Shown: positions 1 through 10,310 of the stretch, one piece after another | Numbering within the stretch: position 1 is the first letter of the stretch | Layout: every line of letters begins with the position of its first letter | Assembly (NCBI GenBank): GCA_011009095.1 | Contig: VTPC01090672.1 | Coordinates: 10,334 to 74,333, forward strand | Direction: 5' to 3' | Origin: Ignelater luminosus | Taxonomy: Eukaryota; Arthropoda; Insecta; Coleoptera; Elateridae | Length of the DNA: 64,000 nt | Position numbers and translations under genes: made by a program | Notes under the pieces: generated by a model | Database searches by the model: none | Seen by the model: the letters and a program-made list of their open reading frames with translations, nothing else | Told to the model about the DNA's origin: nothing

Positions 1-1880
1 GTTTCTCCTGAAAATGAAATTAACCAAGATCTCTAGAAGAGAACTATACCAAAACGAAGATCCCTTCTTAATTACTTAAACTTCTTCTAGTTTTAAAAAG
101 AGTTTGAAAACCCAATAAAGCTTCAGTCAAGATTAAGTTCAACACTCATAGGAGTTCAAAATACTATTCTAGAGTTGGGTGCATTACATAAAATAGTTGG
201 CAATTGATTATATAATCCATTCATACTGCATAAGAGTTGTTTTCTGGTTTTACGTTATGGCTATAGAAAATGATAATAAGCATCTTCAAACTACAATAAC
301 TCATAAACTTTGAAGTTAGTAATTTGGGCCTGGCTCGTTGTGAACACACCCTTGTAAACACAATCTTTATTCTCGGAGAAGGAAACAAAACAAAAACAAA
401 TTATAAAAATTTATTTTACGTTAAACTGAAATATAGTACGTTGGAAAAGGCAAAACAAACAGTAAAAAGTTTATTGTCCCACAAGAGGTATAGTTAGTTT
501 ACCTTTTGTTTCATTAAATGACAGCAATTTTAATTGCACGGCATCTTTTCAACAAAGTACTTATTAACGTAATAGTGTAAAAAACACACAATGTGGTTGT
601 TTAAGTACACAACAGTTAGAATGTATACAAAACTGCATTCGTAAGTACTTTATAATTTATACCTACCCACAGTGGTCCATTTAAGTGTGTACGTATGATT
701 ACGTTATCACGTTTAGTAAAATGTACCACGTGGACATGCATAGTTAACTAATTTATTACAATTCTTAATTGAATTTAACAGTACGATATTTTCGTGCAGC
801 AAAAGAGAGGAATGGTTGATTTGTGATTGTGTTACATTTTTTTGATGGAAAAAGAAGTATCGGATTATAATAATTAAAATTAAATTTAATTCAAACATTT
901 GCGGTTCGTACTTTATATTATAGGAGGGCACACATTGCAAAGCCCCATGAAATTACGCCGTAGTATATTTTATAGCGATTTTTATCTTGTTTTGTCCGCA
1001 CTAGTCTGTTTAAAATTTAATTATAGAAAGATCTTTTTAATTTTTTTCTAAGATCAATTTAATTTAAGTTGTTAGATTTGTCTTTTAAGCTATGTGATTG
1101 GTAACCTTTGTTCTATGAGCAACTTAAAATGTTGGGAAGGTGTTTATTAATTTAATAAATTTATTGTTATTGTTAATTGAAATATAAAAAATGAATCCTT
1201 AAGGAGAGCAGACCGAATTATCAAAATTAATGTGCGCCAATGGAAGCAATTACGTCACGGTTGTCATAATAACAGTAGCAATGCAATTAAATTAGTTTTT
1301 GCTGATAAAACCTTTATACTAAAAAATCCGGTTTCGGGAGCCAAGTTTGTTCACCCAAATCATAATAAAAATGAGAGTAACTATTTCAATGATGGCTTTT
1401 GATAATTTGATTCTATTGGTATGCGATTGTTAGGTGTCACTGAGTATCCTGATATTACAGTACTTGCCAATTCGCTATATGAAGTTTAGGTTTATGTACG
1501 GCAAGTACCGACTTGCTATGTCAAATGAGACTTTTCAATGCGAAAAGCTAACACCGATGTCAACAGTTAAGCAATGTCTAGAGGTGTGCTGCAACTTCAC
1601 TAGACGCTACTTATAGCTTATGCCTTTAACTGTAAACTTTATTGGAAATAAATGCATCTTTAGAATCTAAAATGAATTCTACATAAAATAGGTCAGTTAA
1701 TTTTTTTCAGGAGTATTCGAATAAGCTATAACCCATTCTTACGAAAACTATTCTCCACTATTGTCCTGTAGTTACATTTAATTTCAACCACCCTATACGG
1801 TTTGTTTTTTAAAAAAACTATCTTTAGACATCCCCTTTTAGTATAAAAAGTTGAGATTAAAATACCTTAGCAACCATTCT
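1..1880. other. AT-rich stretch with no recognised gene
   Basis: No frame here resembles a known protein; the longest open stretches are under 80 codons and low in complexity. I see no tRNA, no clear repeat and no transposon protein motif. The short open stretch at 1434-1616 is not recognised. Confidence 0.6.
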
Positions 1881-2349
1881 TTGGCAGATACACGAGGTAC
1901 ATACCATTCCTCTTTCACCTCATCTTTCATCTTCAACCTTCCCCTTCCTCTTCTTTTCTTTCCTCCGACAAACTCTTCCAAGACGTCTTTTATTAAACAA
2001 TCCCTCCTCAATACATGTCCTATTTAGTTCTTTTTTCTTTTGTTTACAACATCCAACAGTTCCCTAAATTTTTTCCCTACGCTCTCTAAAACTTTTCCAT
2101 TCCTTATCCGATCAGTCCATTTAATGCCTAATAATCTTCTCCACAATCATATCTTAAAAGCAGCAATTATTCCTTTGTCTATTTTTTGCAGTGTCCATGT
2201 CTCACTCCCGTACAAAAGCACACTCCATACAAAACACTTCACTAACATTTTCCTTAGATCTAAATCGACTTTACTTGTCACTACTCACATTTCTTTGAAA
2301 AAGCTTTCTTTCCCATTGCAATCCTCGTTTTTATCTCATTCTCATTTCT

Positions 2350-3000
2350 TCAGCTCGTTGTTTGTTCTGTACCCAAATACCTGTCCACTTGCTCAATTTT
2401 TTCTACGTCTATTTTTACCATCATATCTTTCTTCTCTTCAATCTTCACTACCTTAGTTTTCTTTACATTTATCATCAGCCCGAACTCATTCCTCATATTA
2501 TGCAGCTGTTGGAGCATGCTTTCCAGCTTGTCCGTGGTTTCAGCAAGCAATATCATGTCGTCCACAAACCTTATACTTACTATTCTTCTTCCCCCCACCT
2601 TCACTCCTTTTTCCAGCAACGCTCAACCATATATTCTACATGGATGTTAAAAAGCGTAGACAACCATGGGCATCCTTGTCTCATTTTTCTTTCAATGTTG
2701 AACCAACCCGTTCTTTTATCTTCAACCTGATGACAGCTTCCTGATTTAAATACAAACTTGCTGTAAGCTTTCGTTCTCTACAATCCACCCCTTTTTCTTT
2801 TAATATCTTTATCATTTTTTTTCAAAACACACAGTCGAAAGCCTTTTCGAAATCAACAAAACAGATGTTTGCTCTTCTTCCCTTTTTAAGATATCTCTCT
2901 CCAGTCATACGTACTACACCTATTGCACCTCTTGTGCCCACTCCTTTTCTAAATCTATACTGCTCTTCTGCTACGTTCTCTTCTATCTTCTAGCTAGCCT
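2350..3000 (-). pseudogene. Reverse transcriptase domain of the RTE-type LINE
   Basis: Minus-strand remnant of the polymerase that would copy the element's RNA by target-primed reverse transcription. The palm motif A reads CFVDFEKAFDCV near 2860-2830 and keeps its aspartate. RQGCP follows near 2680 and the catalytic FVDD box lies near 2560. The GLMINVKKTK segment near 2480 is typical of what follows the DD box in RTE-like LINEs. The pieces are in different frames and a premature stop ends the last open part at 2350, so this is a dead copy. Confidence 0.85.
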
Positions 3001-3406
3001 TTTATTTAACACCCTCAACTGTATCTTTGCTGCATGTGTGGTCAGACTTATCGTGCGGTGTTCTTCGTATTTTTTGTATCCTTCTTTTTGGGTAGGGGAA
3101 TCATTCCCGATCGTAGAAAATCTTTTGGCCATTGTCCGCTCTTATAAATCGTATCACAGAGCGATATGACTTCTTCCAAACCTTTCCCCTGCAATCAGTT
3201 TATCAGTTCTCTACTTCTTCCTCTCTGTTTGTTTCCAGTTCTTGCGGTTTTCCTTTAGCTCCATATAGGCCTTCCATGTATTTTTCATCTATTTAGCACT
3301 CTTCTTCGTTCTTCAGTAACATTCCCTCTTTACTCTCTATACTTACCTCATTTCCATTTCCAACATTTCCTTTACTTCCGTCCCAGCTAATAGATCTAAC
3401 CTTATT

Positions 3407-4240
3407 CTAAAGAATGTCATAGCTCCCAGCTCTTTCCAGCTCATTTATTTCCTTGCTTTCTTTCTCAAACCAATAATTCCTCGTCTTGTTTGTAATCTTT
3501 CTGAGGTCGTTGTTAGCTTTCCTGTAACACTTTCTTCCTGTCTCTGTATTTTTGTCTTTAAACCTTTTCATCTTATCTATTTTGCCTACCATTGTGAATG
3601 TAATCCATGGCTTTTTTATCTTCGTTCTCTTTCTACAACCAACCATTTCCTTACTAACTTTTTTTATACCCGTCTTTATCCTGCACCACTCCTCTTCTAC
3701 ACTTTCCGAGGCAACGTTCTTAACTGAATCTTTCATTTCTTTTCCATTTTGTGCCCTATTTTTCTATATTTAACGTTTTTAACCTTTCCAAATCCCACTT
3801 CTTTCTGGTAGCTGCCTTCTTTATTCTTTTAAGTCTTAGCTCGCTGATCGCTGTAAATATCCGCCCTTGGATATCCACAAACCCACTTTAAACCGTTCCT
3901 ATACCGTTTCTCTATCAGAATAAAATCGATTTGCCTTCTATATGCATCACCAGGTGCTTTCCAAGTAAACAGCCTCCTTTTATGATTTCTGGACATAGTG
4001 TTTTCTTTACAAAACTCAATCAGTCTATCTCCACGATCATTTCGTTGTCCCAGTCCGTACTTTTAGACCACTGCATCTACTTTTCCTTCTCTCACATTTG
4101 CGTTCCAGTTTTCTATTATCATCTTGCAGTATCTTTTGTCTTCACTTCTTATTACGCTTTTTATTCTTTCATAAATTTCTTCTACTTCATCGTCACTGGT
4201 CGGCATGTATACCTGGATGATTAGAATATTTTTTGGTAAT
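3407..4240 (-). pseudogene. Endonuclease end and linker of the RTE-type LINE
   Basis: The upper end (about 4120-4235, minus strand) reads like the last third of a LINE AP-type endonuclease, with IQVYMPTSDDE followed by an acidic and basic helix. The open stretch 3407-3736 is the lysine- and arginine-rich linker usually found between endonuclease and polymerase, with KPWITFTMVGKIDKMKRFKD and NYWFEKESKEINELE. The active-site histidine and aspartate near the end of the endonuclease are not clearly preserved. The fragment is joined to the polymerase domain without a foreign insertion. Confidence 0.75.
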
Positions 4241-4394
4241 GCATCTATTTTAATAACTATGTAATGTATCAGTCAAAAATAATAATGAAATAATAAAGAA
4301 TGATTTTATTTACAAATAAATGCCTATAATATTCTTATTCTCCAAAATAACGTCTCGTAAATAACCTTCCCGGACCTCACATACCTACTGTGGA

Positions 4395-4690
4395 AACTTT
4401 TTGCCGACCAAAATAACTGGCGGTTTTCAATTTCTCAATGGTGTGTCAACGACTAGAGAAAAGCATTTTTTTGGGGTAGTCTCAAAGAAAAGAATTGGTA
4501 AGTCATAGGCTGGGAAACCTAAGGAGGTCACTGGATTTTGGTGAAGTGCAAAATGAGTCGATCGGGAAACAATTGTCGCAGTCTAGCCATGCAGGTGCGG
4601 GCAGTAGCATCATCTTACTGGAACCCTACAGTTCGTCTTGATTTGGATATCAGAGAGGCGCTGACCAAATGAAGATACCGTTCGGTGAGA
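4395..4690 (-). pseudogene. Mariner-like transposase fragment (C-terminal half of DDE domain)
   Basis: Minus-strand translation, with stops, gives DDATARTCMARLRQLFPDRL, then a decayed block where WPPRSPDLT would be, then NSFL.DYPKK and HTIEKLKTA. This follows the order seen in insect IS630/Tc1/mariner transposases: the QQDGA-x-H catalytic block, the FPxRxIS block and the DFFLWGYLKxKV block. At least two stops and one frameshift are present. No inverted repeats were found at its edges. A second fragment of similar type is at 45590-45735. Confidence 0.6.
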
Positions 4691-5029
4691 TCCTGATTAT
4701 CTTCGAAAAGATATACGCTAATAAAACCAAAGCTGGCCAATAACAATATTACCCTGAATTAGGCACAGAATGCCATTCTCATCTGTCCGTCTTTGGAACG
4801 TAACTTCTGTACCACCTTGACTATCCTTTTCTTCATTAAGAAATCTTCTCTGTTTCTTGTCGTTGTTTAATTTCTTTATTTTCTCGTTTTCGTGCTTTAA
4901 ATGTTTTTTTTTCATTTTTTGTAAAAACCTCGAGGGAATATAAACGTTGAAATAGGAGAACAATCTCTCCATTTTGAAGTTTAACTCAAGTCGCACTATG
5001 ATATACTTCAATAATTCGTTCTAAAGACC

Positions 5030-5407
5030 AACTAACCACTTTGTATTACCTGATTCCACGTAAACCATGTCATCAACTTTTAGATTACGAAACGGCTTTT
5101 TATTAGTATGAACCTTAATCCTTTGAAGGTATTTGTACCTTTTTTTAAAAATGTGACAAATCAATAGGTACTATTCAAATCAGGAACTTCGGTGTATGTA
5201 ATGAGTTGGTAATAATTCATTTTCATCATCTGAGGTATATGTTAAGGGACGCGCATTGATTACTGCTTTATACACATTCATAATACATTGACACCCTTCC
5301 CACCCTCCCCCACCAAGCAACAGATGAAGAATTTCACAATTGCATCCCAATTTATCTTGCTGGGATACTAACACTAGTACAATTTGCTTCATTATCCGAA
5401 TATACAA
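5030..5407 (-). pseudogene. BEL/Pao-like integrase C-terminal fragment
   Basis: The minus strand contains VINARPLTYTSDDENEL at about 5270-5220. It matches the block that ends the integrase core of BEL/Pao LTR retrotransposons and contains the catalytic glutamate region. Downstream on the same strand a second frame reads LKVDDMVYVES followed by WLVGL, like the integrase C-terminal chromatin/DNA-binding segment. The two parts are frame-shifted and no LTR is recognisable, so this is a small relic. A Gypsy-type origin is an alternative. Confidence 0.5.
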
Positions 5408-5429
5408 CGGAGATTCTTTTTTTTTCTAC

Positions 5430-5870
5430 TAATGGGCCTACCTACTATACAAAGCCATATTGAAACCTATATGGTCATACGGTGTAGAACTCTGGGGACG
5501 CGCTAAACCAACCAACACAAAAATACTGCAGACGTTCCAGTCCAAAACGCTTTGCATAGATGCTGAACGCACCCTGACTTGTTTTAAATCAAACCATCCA
5601 TGAGAACCTAGAAATTCCTCTCATCACATCAGTAACACGACAGAGAGCAATAAATCATAAAAATCATATGACAGACCATGCTAAAAAACTAATTAGAGTT
5701 TTACCCAGCCAATACCTAGAAGAAAGAAAATTCAAAAGAATCTGGCCTATTGAGCCCACTACTTAATCCATTGTAAGCTGTTACTGAACAGTCTCTCTTA
5801 CGAGATATCAAGCTATCACCACTTTTACTTATTACTTGGCACTTTGTAAACGAGTAGATTGTAAATTTGC
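5430..5870 (+). mobile_element. Jockey-like LINE 3' fragment
   Basis: Plus-strand translation reads KAILKPIWSYGVELWGRAK, then LQTFQSKTL, and after frame changes LEIPLITSVTRQRA and YLEERKFKRIWPIEP. This is the C-terminal tail after the reverse transcriptase in Jockey-clade LINEs (the YGIQLWG..K and FQSK.LR.I blocks). The sequence is truncated upstream and has at least one internal stop. It lies head-to-head with the BEL-like fragment and tail-to-tail with the DIRS-like remnant. Confidence 0.7.
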
Positions 5871-5899
5871 GATAAAGAAAAATGAGCCTACAAAAAGAA

Positions 5900-7240
5900 A
5901 ACTTTCGGTCGTAAATGATCTTACCAACTCTAAGTGCACGGCTCTAAATACAGCGCAAGTAAAAACAACAATCGATACTTGTGTTGTTCAGTTAAATAGA
6001 CGCCTGTAATTTTAAATGCTGATGTGGCCTCAACTCTGCTCGATCCTTTAAATTTCGCGCTCTTCATCCCCCCGCTACTTTTCCTCAAAATCCAAAATCT
6101 TTCTTGTAAAATTCCCAAAATTGGACTTAACTTTACATCAAAAACAATTCTGCAATGCCTATACAGGGCGTTTCTAAAATATTTGACCAAACTTTACCAG
6201 CATATTTTACAAGTCATAAGGATTCTTCTTAATTACGCTTAATTTGGTACTTGAAATTCTGCAGCCACTTTCCTTGTCCTCTTTTCAGAATCCTCTTCAA
6301 TCGTGTCGAGGAATTTTATTTCTAAATTGAGTATTCGGACAGTTCTCTCTATACCCTTATTAGCAACGACAGGAGAAAAAGATCGAAGTCTATAGTGGAT
6401 GGCAAAAGAAGTACCTTTAGCTGGACATTATCTTTCAGGGAACATATTTCTATAAGGACGTTGATGTCTGGATATCTTAGAAATAAATGATAGAAGATGC
6501 TCTGCTGGAGACAGATCACTCCGCATCCTTTTCTGTTATGCGTGACTTCTTGTCTGCTTTTTAGTTACTATTAAAGCCAAAGAATTTGCTCTCTCAAGTT
6601 GTTTGGTATTCAACCAGTCATACTTAACCGCTGAACAGGCTGAGGTTAGTATACTCACAAATTTTGCTAGATCCCGAATCTTGCAGATAAGTTGTTAGTT
6701 GTATTTCTGTGACTAAATATTAAGGAAATGTTTGATATGGAGTTTCTTTTTCAATGGTAACGTAAATTGTAGCATTTGACCATCATAATATAAACATCAA
6801 AAACTTTTTCTGCCATCTAGGTACCGAAGCACTTTTTCCAATTAATTTGTGCATCCTAAAGATTGTACGATTTTTAGTGTAATGTTAAGATTTTTTGCAG
6901 ATTTTGTGTAACTCTCCAATTATTAAGAATACCGTCAAAGTCATTAACATACATATGTCACCCCATAAAAGCGTAATATCTTTAAAATTGTTTTTGAAAT
7001 ATTTGTAAAGCAACTTGGTACAGAAGGTAAACTAAATGGCAAGCATGTGAATTCAAACAGTTTATTACAATAAAATCTTAAATCTTAACAAAAACTAGAT
7101 AACGAAGAATCTTGGAACAGTTTGCTAAAACCTCAATTTATGGCCTATGATCTACCTTACAATGAAAGTTCATGTGCTGAATATGGTAAAAATCTTTTTG
7201 GCCATATGGTTGTTCAGCAAGTAGAGCAAAACAAGACTAC
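5900..7240 (-). mobile_element. DIRS-like (tyrosine recombinase) retroelement remnant
   Basis: Minus-strand pieces, from 7240 downward, read in the order polymerase, RNase H-like, recombinase. LFEFTCLPFSLPSVPSCFT near 7060 matches the LPFGLxxAP motif of DIRS-type reverse transcriptase. YVNDFDG near 6950 stands where the catalytic YLDD box should be. IRDLAKFVSILTSAC and KYDWLNTKQLERA near 6690-6580 match the segment after the polymerase in these elements. AKFKGSSRVEATSAFKITG near 6070 resembles the HxxR block of the tyrosine recombinase, with the histidine lost. Stops and frameshifts are frequent. No split direct repeats or LTRs are visible. Family assignment is from memory of motif order. Confidence 0.65.
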
Positions 7241-7269
7241 AAACTTTTTTGGAATATAAGAAAACGTGA

Positions 7270-8870
7270 AAAGATGTTTCGCAAATCAAGCTTTTATACT
7301 CCTGTGTTTAGCACTGATATTTGCCTAATTTTACTATTACAGTTGAACGTTAGAAACCCTAGATTGCTTTTGTTTTTGTTTTTATAATGAATCTTTCTTT
7401 TAAGAAACATATTAAGATAAGAGGAAATAACTCTAGGTATACTAAAGGTCGGATAATTGGCAACGCCTCTCCTAGGGTATAAGTCGCCCATGTGCAAGAA
7501 CTATATTTGCCGCCCCTTTCTATTTTTTAAATATCAATTGTTGACGATGTCCCGAAAGTTTTGGCACGATTCTTGATATTTAATCTTTATGTACTACATT
7601 ACAACTTTTTAGAGTGTCTTATTACGGTAATAATGGCAGAAACTAGAAACCTATGGCAAGTTGCCTTATTTGTACATCCTGGCGCCAGCCTTCCTTGTAC
7701 TTCATATCTTCGCGGCATCATCAATCCACTACAGGTGCCTTAGTCAGTCAGAACTGGCGTTTTTTTTGTGCGGTGTAGATTCCATCTAAGTATCAGACTG
7801 TCATTTACTGCTGATCACTATTCCATTAGCGGAGCTGTCTTGATTACCTCCAGGACGCGTTTTGTCTCCGCTATGTTTTGCACATTTTTGACATTTTTGA
7901 AAGAAATCAAACTAAATTGCTTTGTCCATTCTACGCTCTTTTTAGCTACTTTTGCTTTAGCTTAAGAAAGCCTGGCCACATCTGGCCGCATATTAATGCA
8001 GATGTATCCCAGGGGGGTCTCGTAGCTTTGTCCCTGTTTTTCATTGTACATTCTTAGATCAAATTTAGATTAAGATTTGTTCTCTACCTGCAATGAAGCT
8101 TCGTTCGTCCACTTGAAGGTCTCTTTCACCGCTATAAAGTTTTATCGGTTTCCTTCGTTAAAAGGATTAAACTTTCCACCAGGTTGCCTGCAACAATGCT
8201 CTAGCCTACAAAAACAAGTCACTTTGTAAAAACACTAATCCACGCACTGCTTCTCTCCCGACAGGTGACTCGGTAGTTTTTTTGTGTAAATCTCCTTGAG
8301 GAAGCTAATCTAGTTGAGTGTCAGGCTCTTTGCTCTTCATCAGACCACAAGTAATTAGAATTACCTTTCCTGTTTTGCGGCCAAATCACATTCTATTTCT
8401 CTGTTTATTCTTCTACTGGTTTCGTTGCTCTTACTTCTTAAACATTATCGTAAAATTAATCTGATTGAAAGTTTCGATTTACTCTCCATCAAACAACCTG
8501 CAGTAATTCACTACTCTCAACTATCGGAGCATGGGCAGCGTTAGGGTATTTGACGCCTAACATAAGGCAAAATCTCTTAAGGCGCCTCACTCTATAGTAA
8601 ACAGGGTGGTGCCTTTAATGACAATTTTAATTGTTTTACTGATTGTGCTATTGTGGCGCCTACGGTAAGTTGCATTATTTGCACGTCCCTATGCCGGCCC
8701 TGGTCTAAACTTTATCTAACATGTTTATTGAGCACAGAAATATTTTAACGGTCCATTTTCCTTAATGACGCGAGGTCTTCTTCTAACGATCCCGATCAGT
8801 TCTTAGACGATGGCACAATTTATGTCTGCTAACTTTAAAAACATTATACGCCTTAATTGCTTTTCATTTT
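7270..8870. other. No recognised gene; possibly decayed repeat
   Basis: Composition is less AT-rich than the surroundings and many short frames run on both strands, which suggests decayed transposon. I could not match any of them. It may include the 3' UTR of the LINE that ends near 8880 on the minus strand. Confidence 0.4.
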
Positions 8871-8879
8871 GAATTTTTC

Positions 8880-10310
8880 ATCCGTTATCATAAATTTCAG
8901 AAGATTGGCCCAAAAATCTTTGAAGGGTTGTCGTTTTTAGGCACAACGACTATTTTGTCCTCTGGCGTAATGGCATGATGCCAAGATGGGCTAGAACATT
9001 GTATCATCCCGAGGAGGACATGCACACCACACCAATACTTAGCTTTTTCTTCAAATTTCACATTATTTGGGCAATCATCGGTATTGTGAGTGTAGTAGTT
9101 GGGAAGGCTACAGTCAAACAAAAGGCCTCTACGACCATCTATTACTGTTTCCTATGTTCTCTGCCCAAACCTACCTGCCTTTCATACGAAAGTAAGGATG
9201 TCAGTTCAGGCTAGAAAGCTCAACCCCTTCCTTGATGTTCCTAAAGAGGATTCTGGTCCTAAGCATGTCCTGTCCTCTACTCTGAGTTTGGCGAGTTCAT
9301 TCGCCGCTGCCGTTGACCCAGACGAGGCTAGCCTCCTTTACCGTGGCAAGCTCTTTCGCATGCACTCCTGCATAAGAGAATTTCTTCTTTTAGTGCCGCC
9401 TGACTGTCAAAACAATATACATCTTTTGCTTCGTTATTTTCACATCTTCGGGCTGGAAAACTGTAATATACTTCCCCAGGGCGACGCTTTTCTGCACGTG
9501 TGGGTTTTCCAGGTGAATGACTGTTCCTGAGGATTGCCTGTCATCTATACGTGATTCATCTGTATAGAAAATCAGCTAATTTCGACTACTTCCTATGCAA
9601 GCTCAACCGATCATCTCCTGTACTTCTCTGTAAGTGAACAAAAGCATTTTCTTCACTACCTGGGCTATGTCGGAGTGACCGGTGTTAAATCTCTTTCCAA
9701 GTCATAAGCCCAATAAAACCTCAAGTGCAGCAGTAGGGGTCGTCCTTATAGCACCAGTCATATCCAGACAGGCCAGACGTTGTAGCTTGGACAGCCTTTG
9801 AGCGATGGTAGTCTGTTCTGGACTAGGCCACTAAACCACTGAAGCATGTAGTAATCTAGGCCTAATAATTGCCTGTAGATCCAGTAGGCTATCTAAGAAT
9901 TGATTTTCCAGAATCTACCTACCACCTGGTGCAGCTATCAGACTATCGCTGTCAACTTGGTTGCCACCTTGCCGACATGTGGCTTTCAGCTAAGTTTCTT
10001 TTTCAAAATCACTTCTAAGTACAATATGCATTCCTTTAAAATTTTTGTTGTTTCTTCTCTTGGTGAAGAGCCTTAGATGAATTGACAAAAAGTCCATTGT
10101 CATTACACCATCTTTCTATGATCCCGCAAGCCATTTGCATTTGGTCGAAGAGACGTTGAAAAAGCGATCAATGACTAACACTAGCCGTTCACTGCTAAGC
10201 GCTCCAAAAGGCTATCAATTATTAGACACCAAAGATGGGATCAAAGGTAGCTTCCCTATGGGTAGCCTCTCTGTATCGTGTCTCCTAAAGCAGCTTTAAC
10301 GCTTCTTAGT
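8880..10310 (-). mobile_element. R1/I-group LINE fragment with RNase H domain
   Basis: On the minus strand from 10310 downward, the reverse transcriptase gives SVKAALGD and LIIDSLLERL. The thumb/connector follows with TTIAQRLSKLQRLACLD and GAIRTTPTAALEVLLGL. An RNase H domain comes next, with FYTDESRID, VALGKYITVFQPED and the ELAKLRVEDRTCLGPESS segment near 9310-9240. The RNase H asparate-rich start is partly kept and the DSQAAL block is eroded to VRRH. A short cysteine-containing tail runs to about 8880. It is 5'-truncated and carries many stops. The same family occurs at 62130-62900, where RSVKAALGD is shared. Exact clade (R1, I or relatives) is uncertain. Confidence 0.75.

Larger units (their letters stand above)
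1885..4250 (-). mobile_element. RTE-type LINE, 5'-truncated and decayed
   Basis: This is a non-LTR retrotransposon copy on the minus strand covering the end of the endonuclease domain, the linker, the reverse transcriptase and the C-terminal region. From high to low coordinate the motifs are LIIQVYMPTSDDEVEEIYE (endonuclease), RFRKGVGTRGAI, CFVDFEKAFDCV, MRQGCPWLSTLFNIHVE, FVDDMILLAE and the GLMINVKKTKV box. Their order and wording match RTE/BovB-like LINEs as I know them. The copy begins inside the endonuclease, which fits the usual 5' truncation. Several frame changes and stops interrupt it, so it is inactive. Its 3' part (1885-2460) is clearly homologous to the copy at 34272-34880. The clade call is by motif only. 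Confidence 0.85.

Noticed and set aside
2040-2730. Plus-strand frames of 122-138 codons over the RTE element
   Set aside because: Shadows on the strand opposite to a recognised reverse transcriptase, with Ser/Phe/Leu-rich antisense composition.
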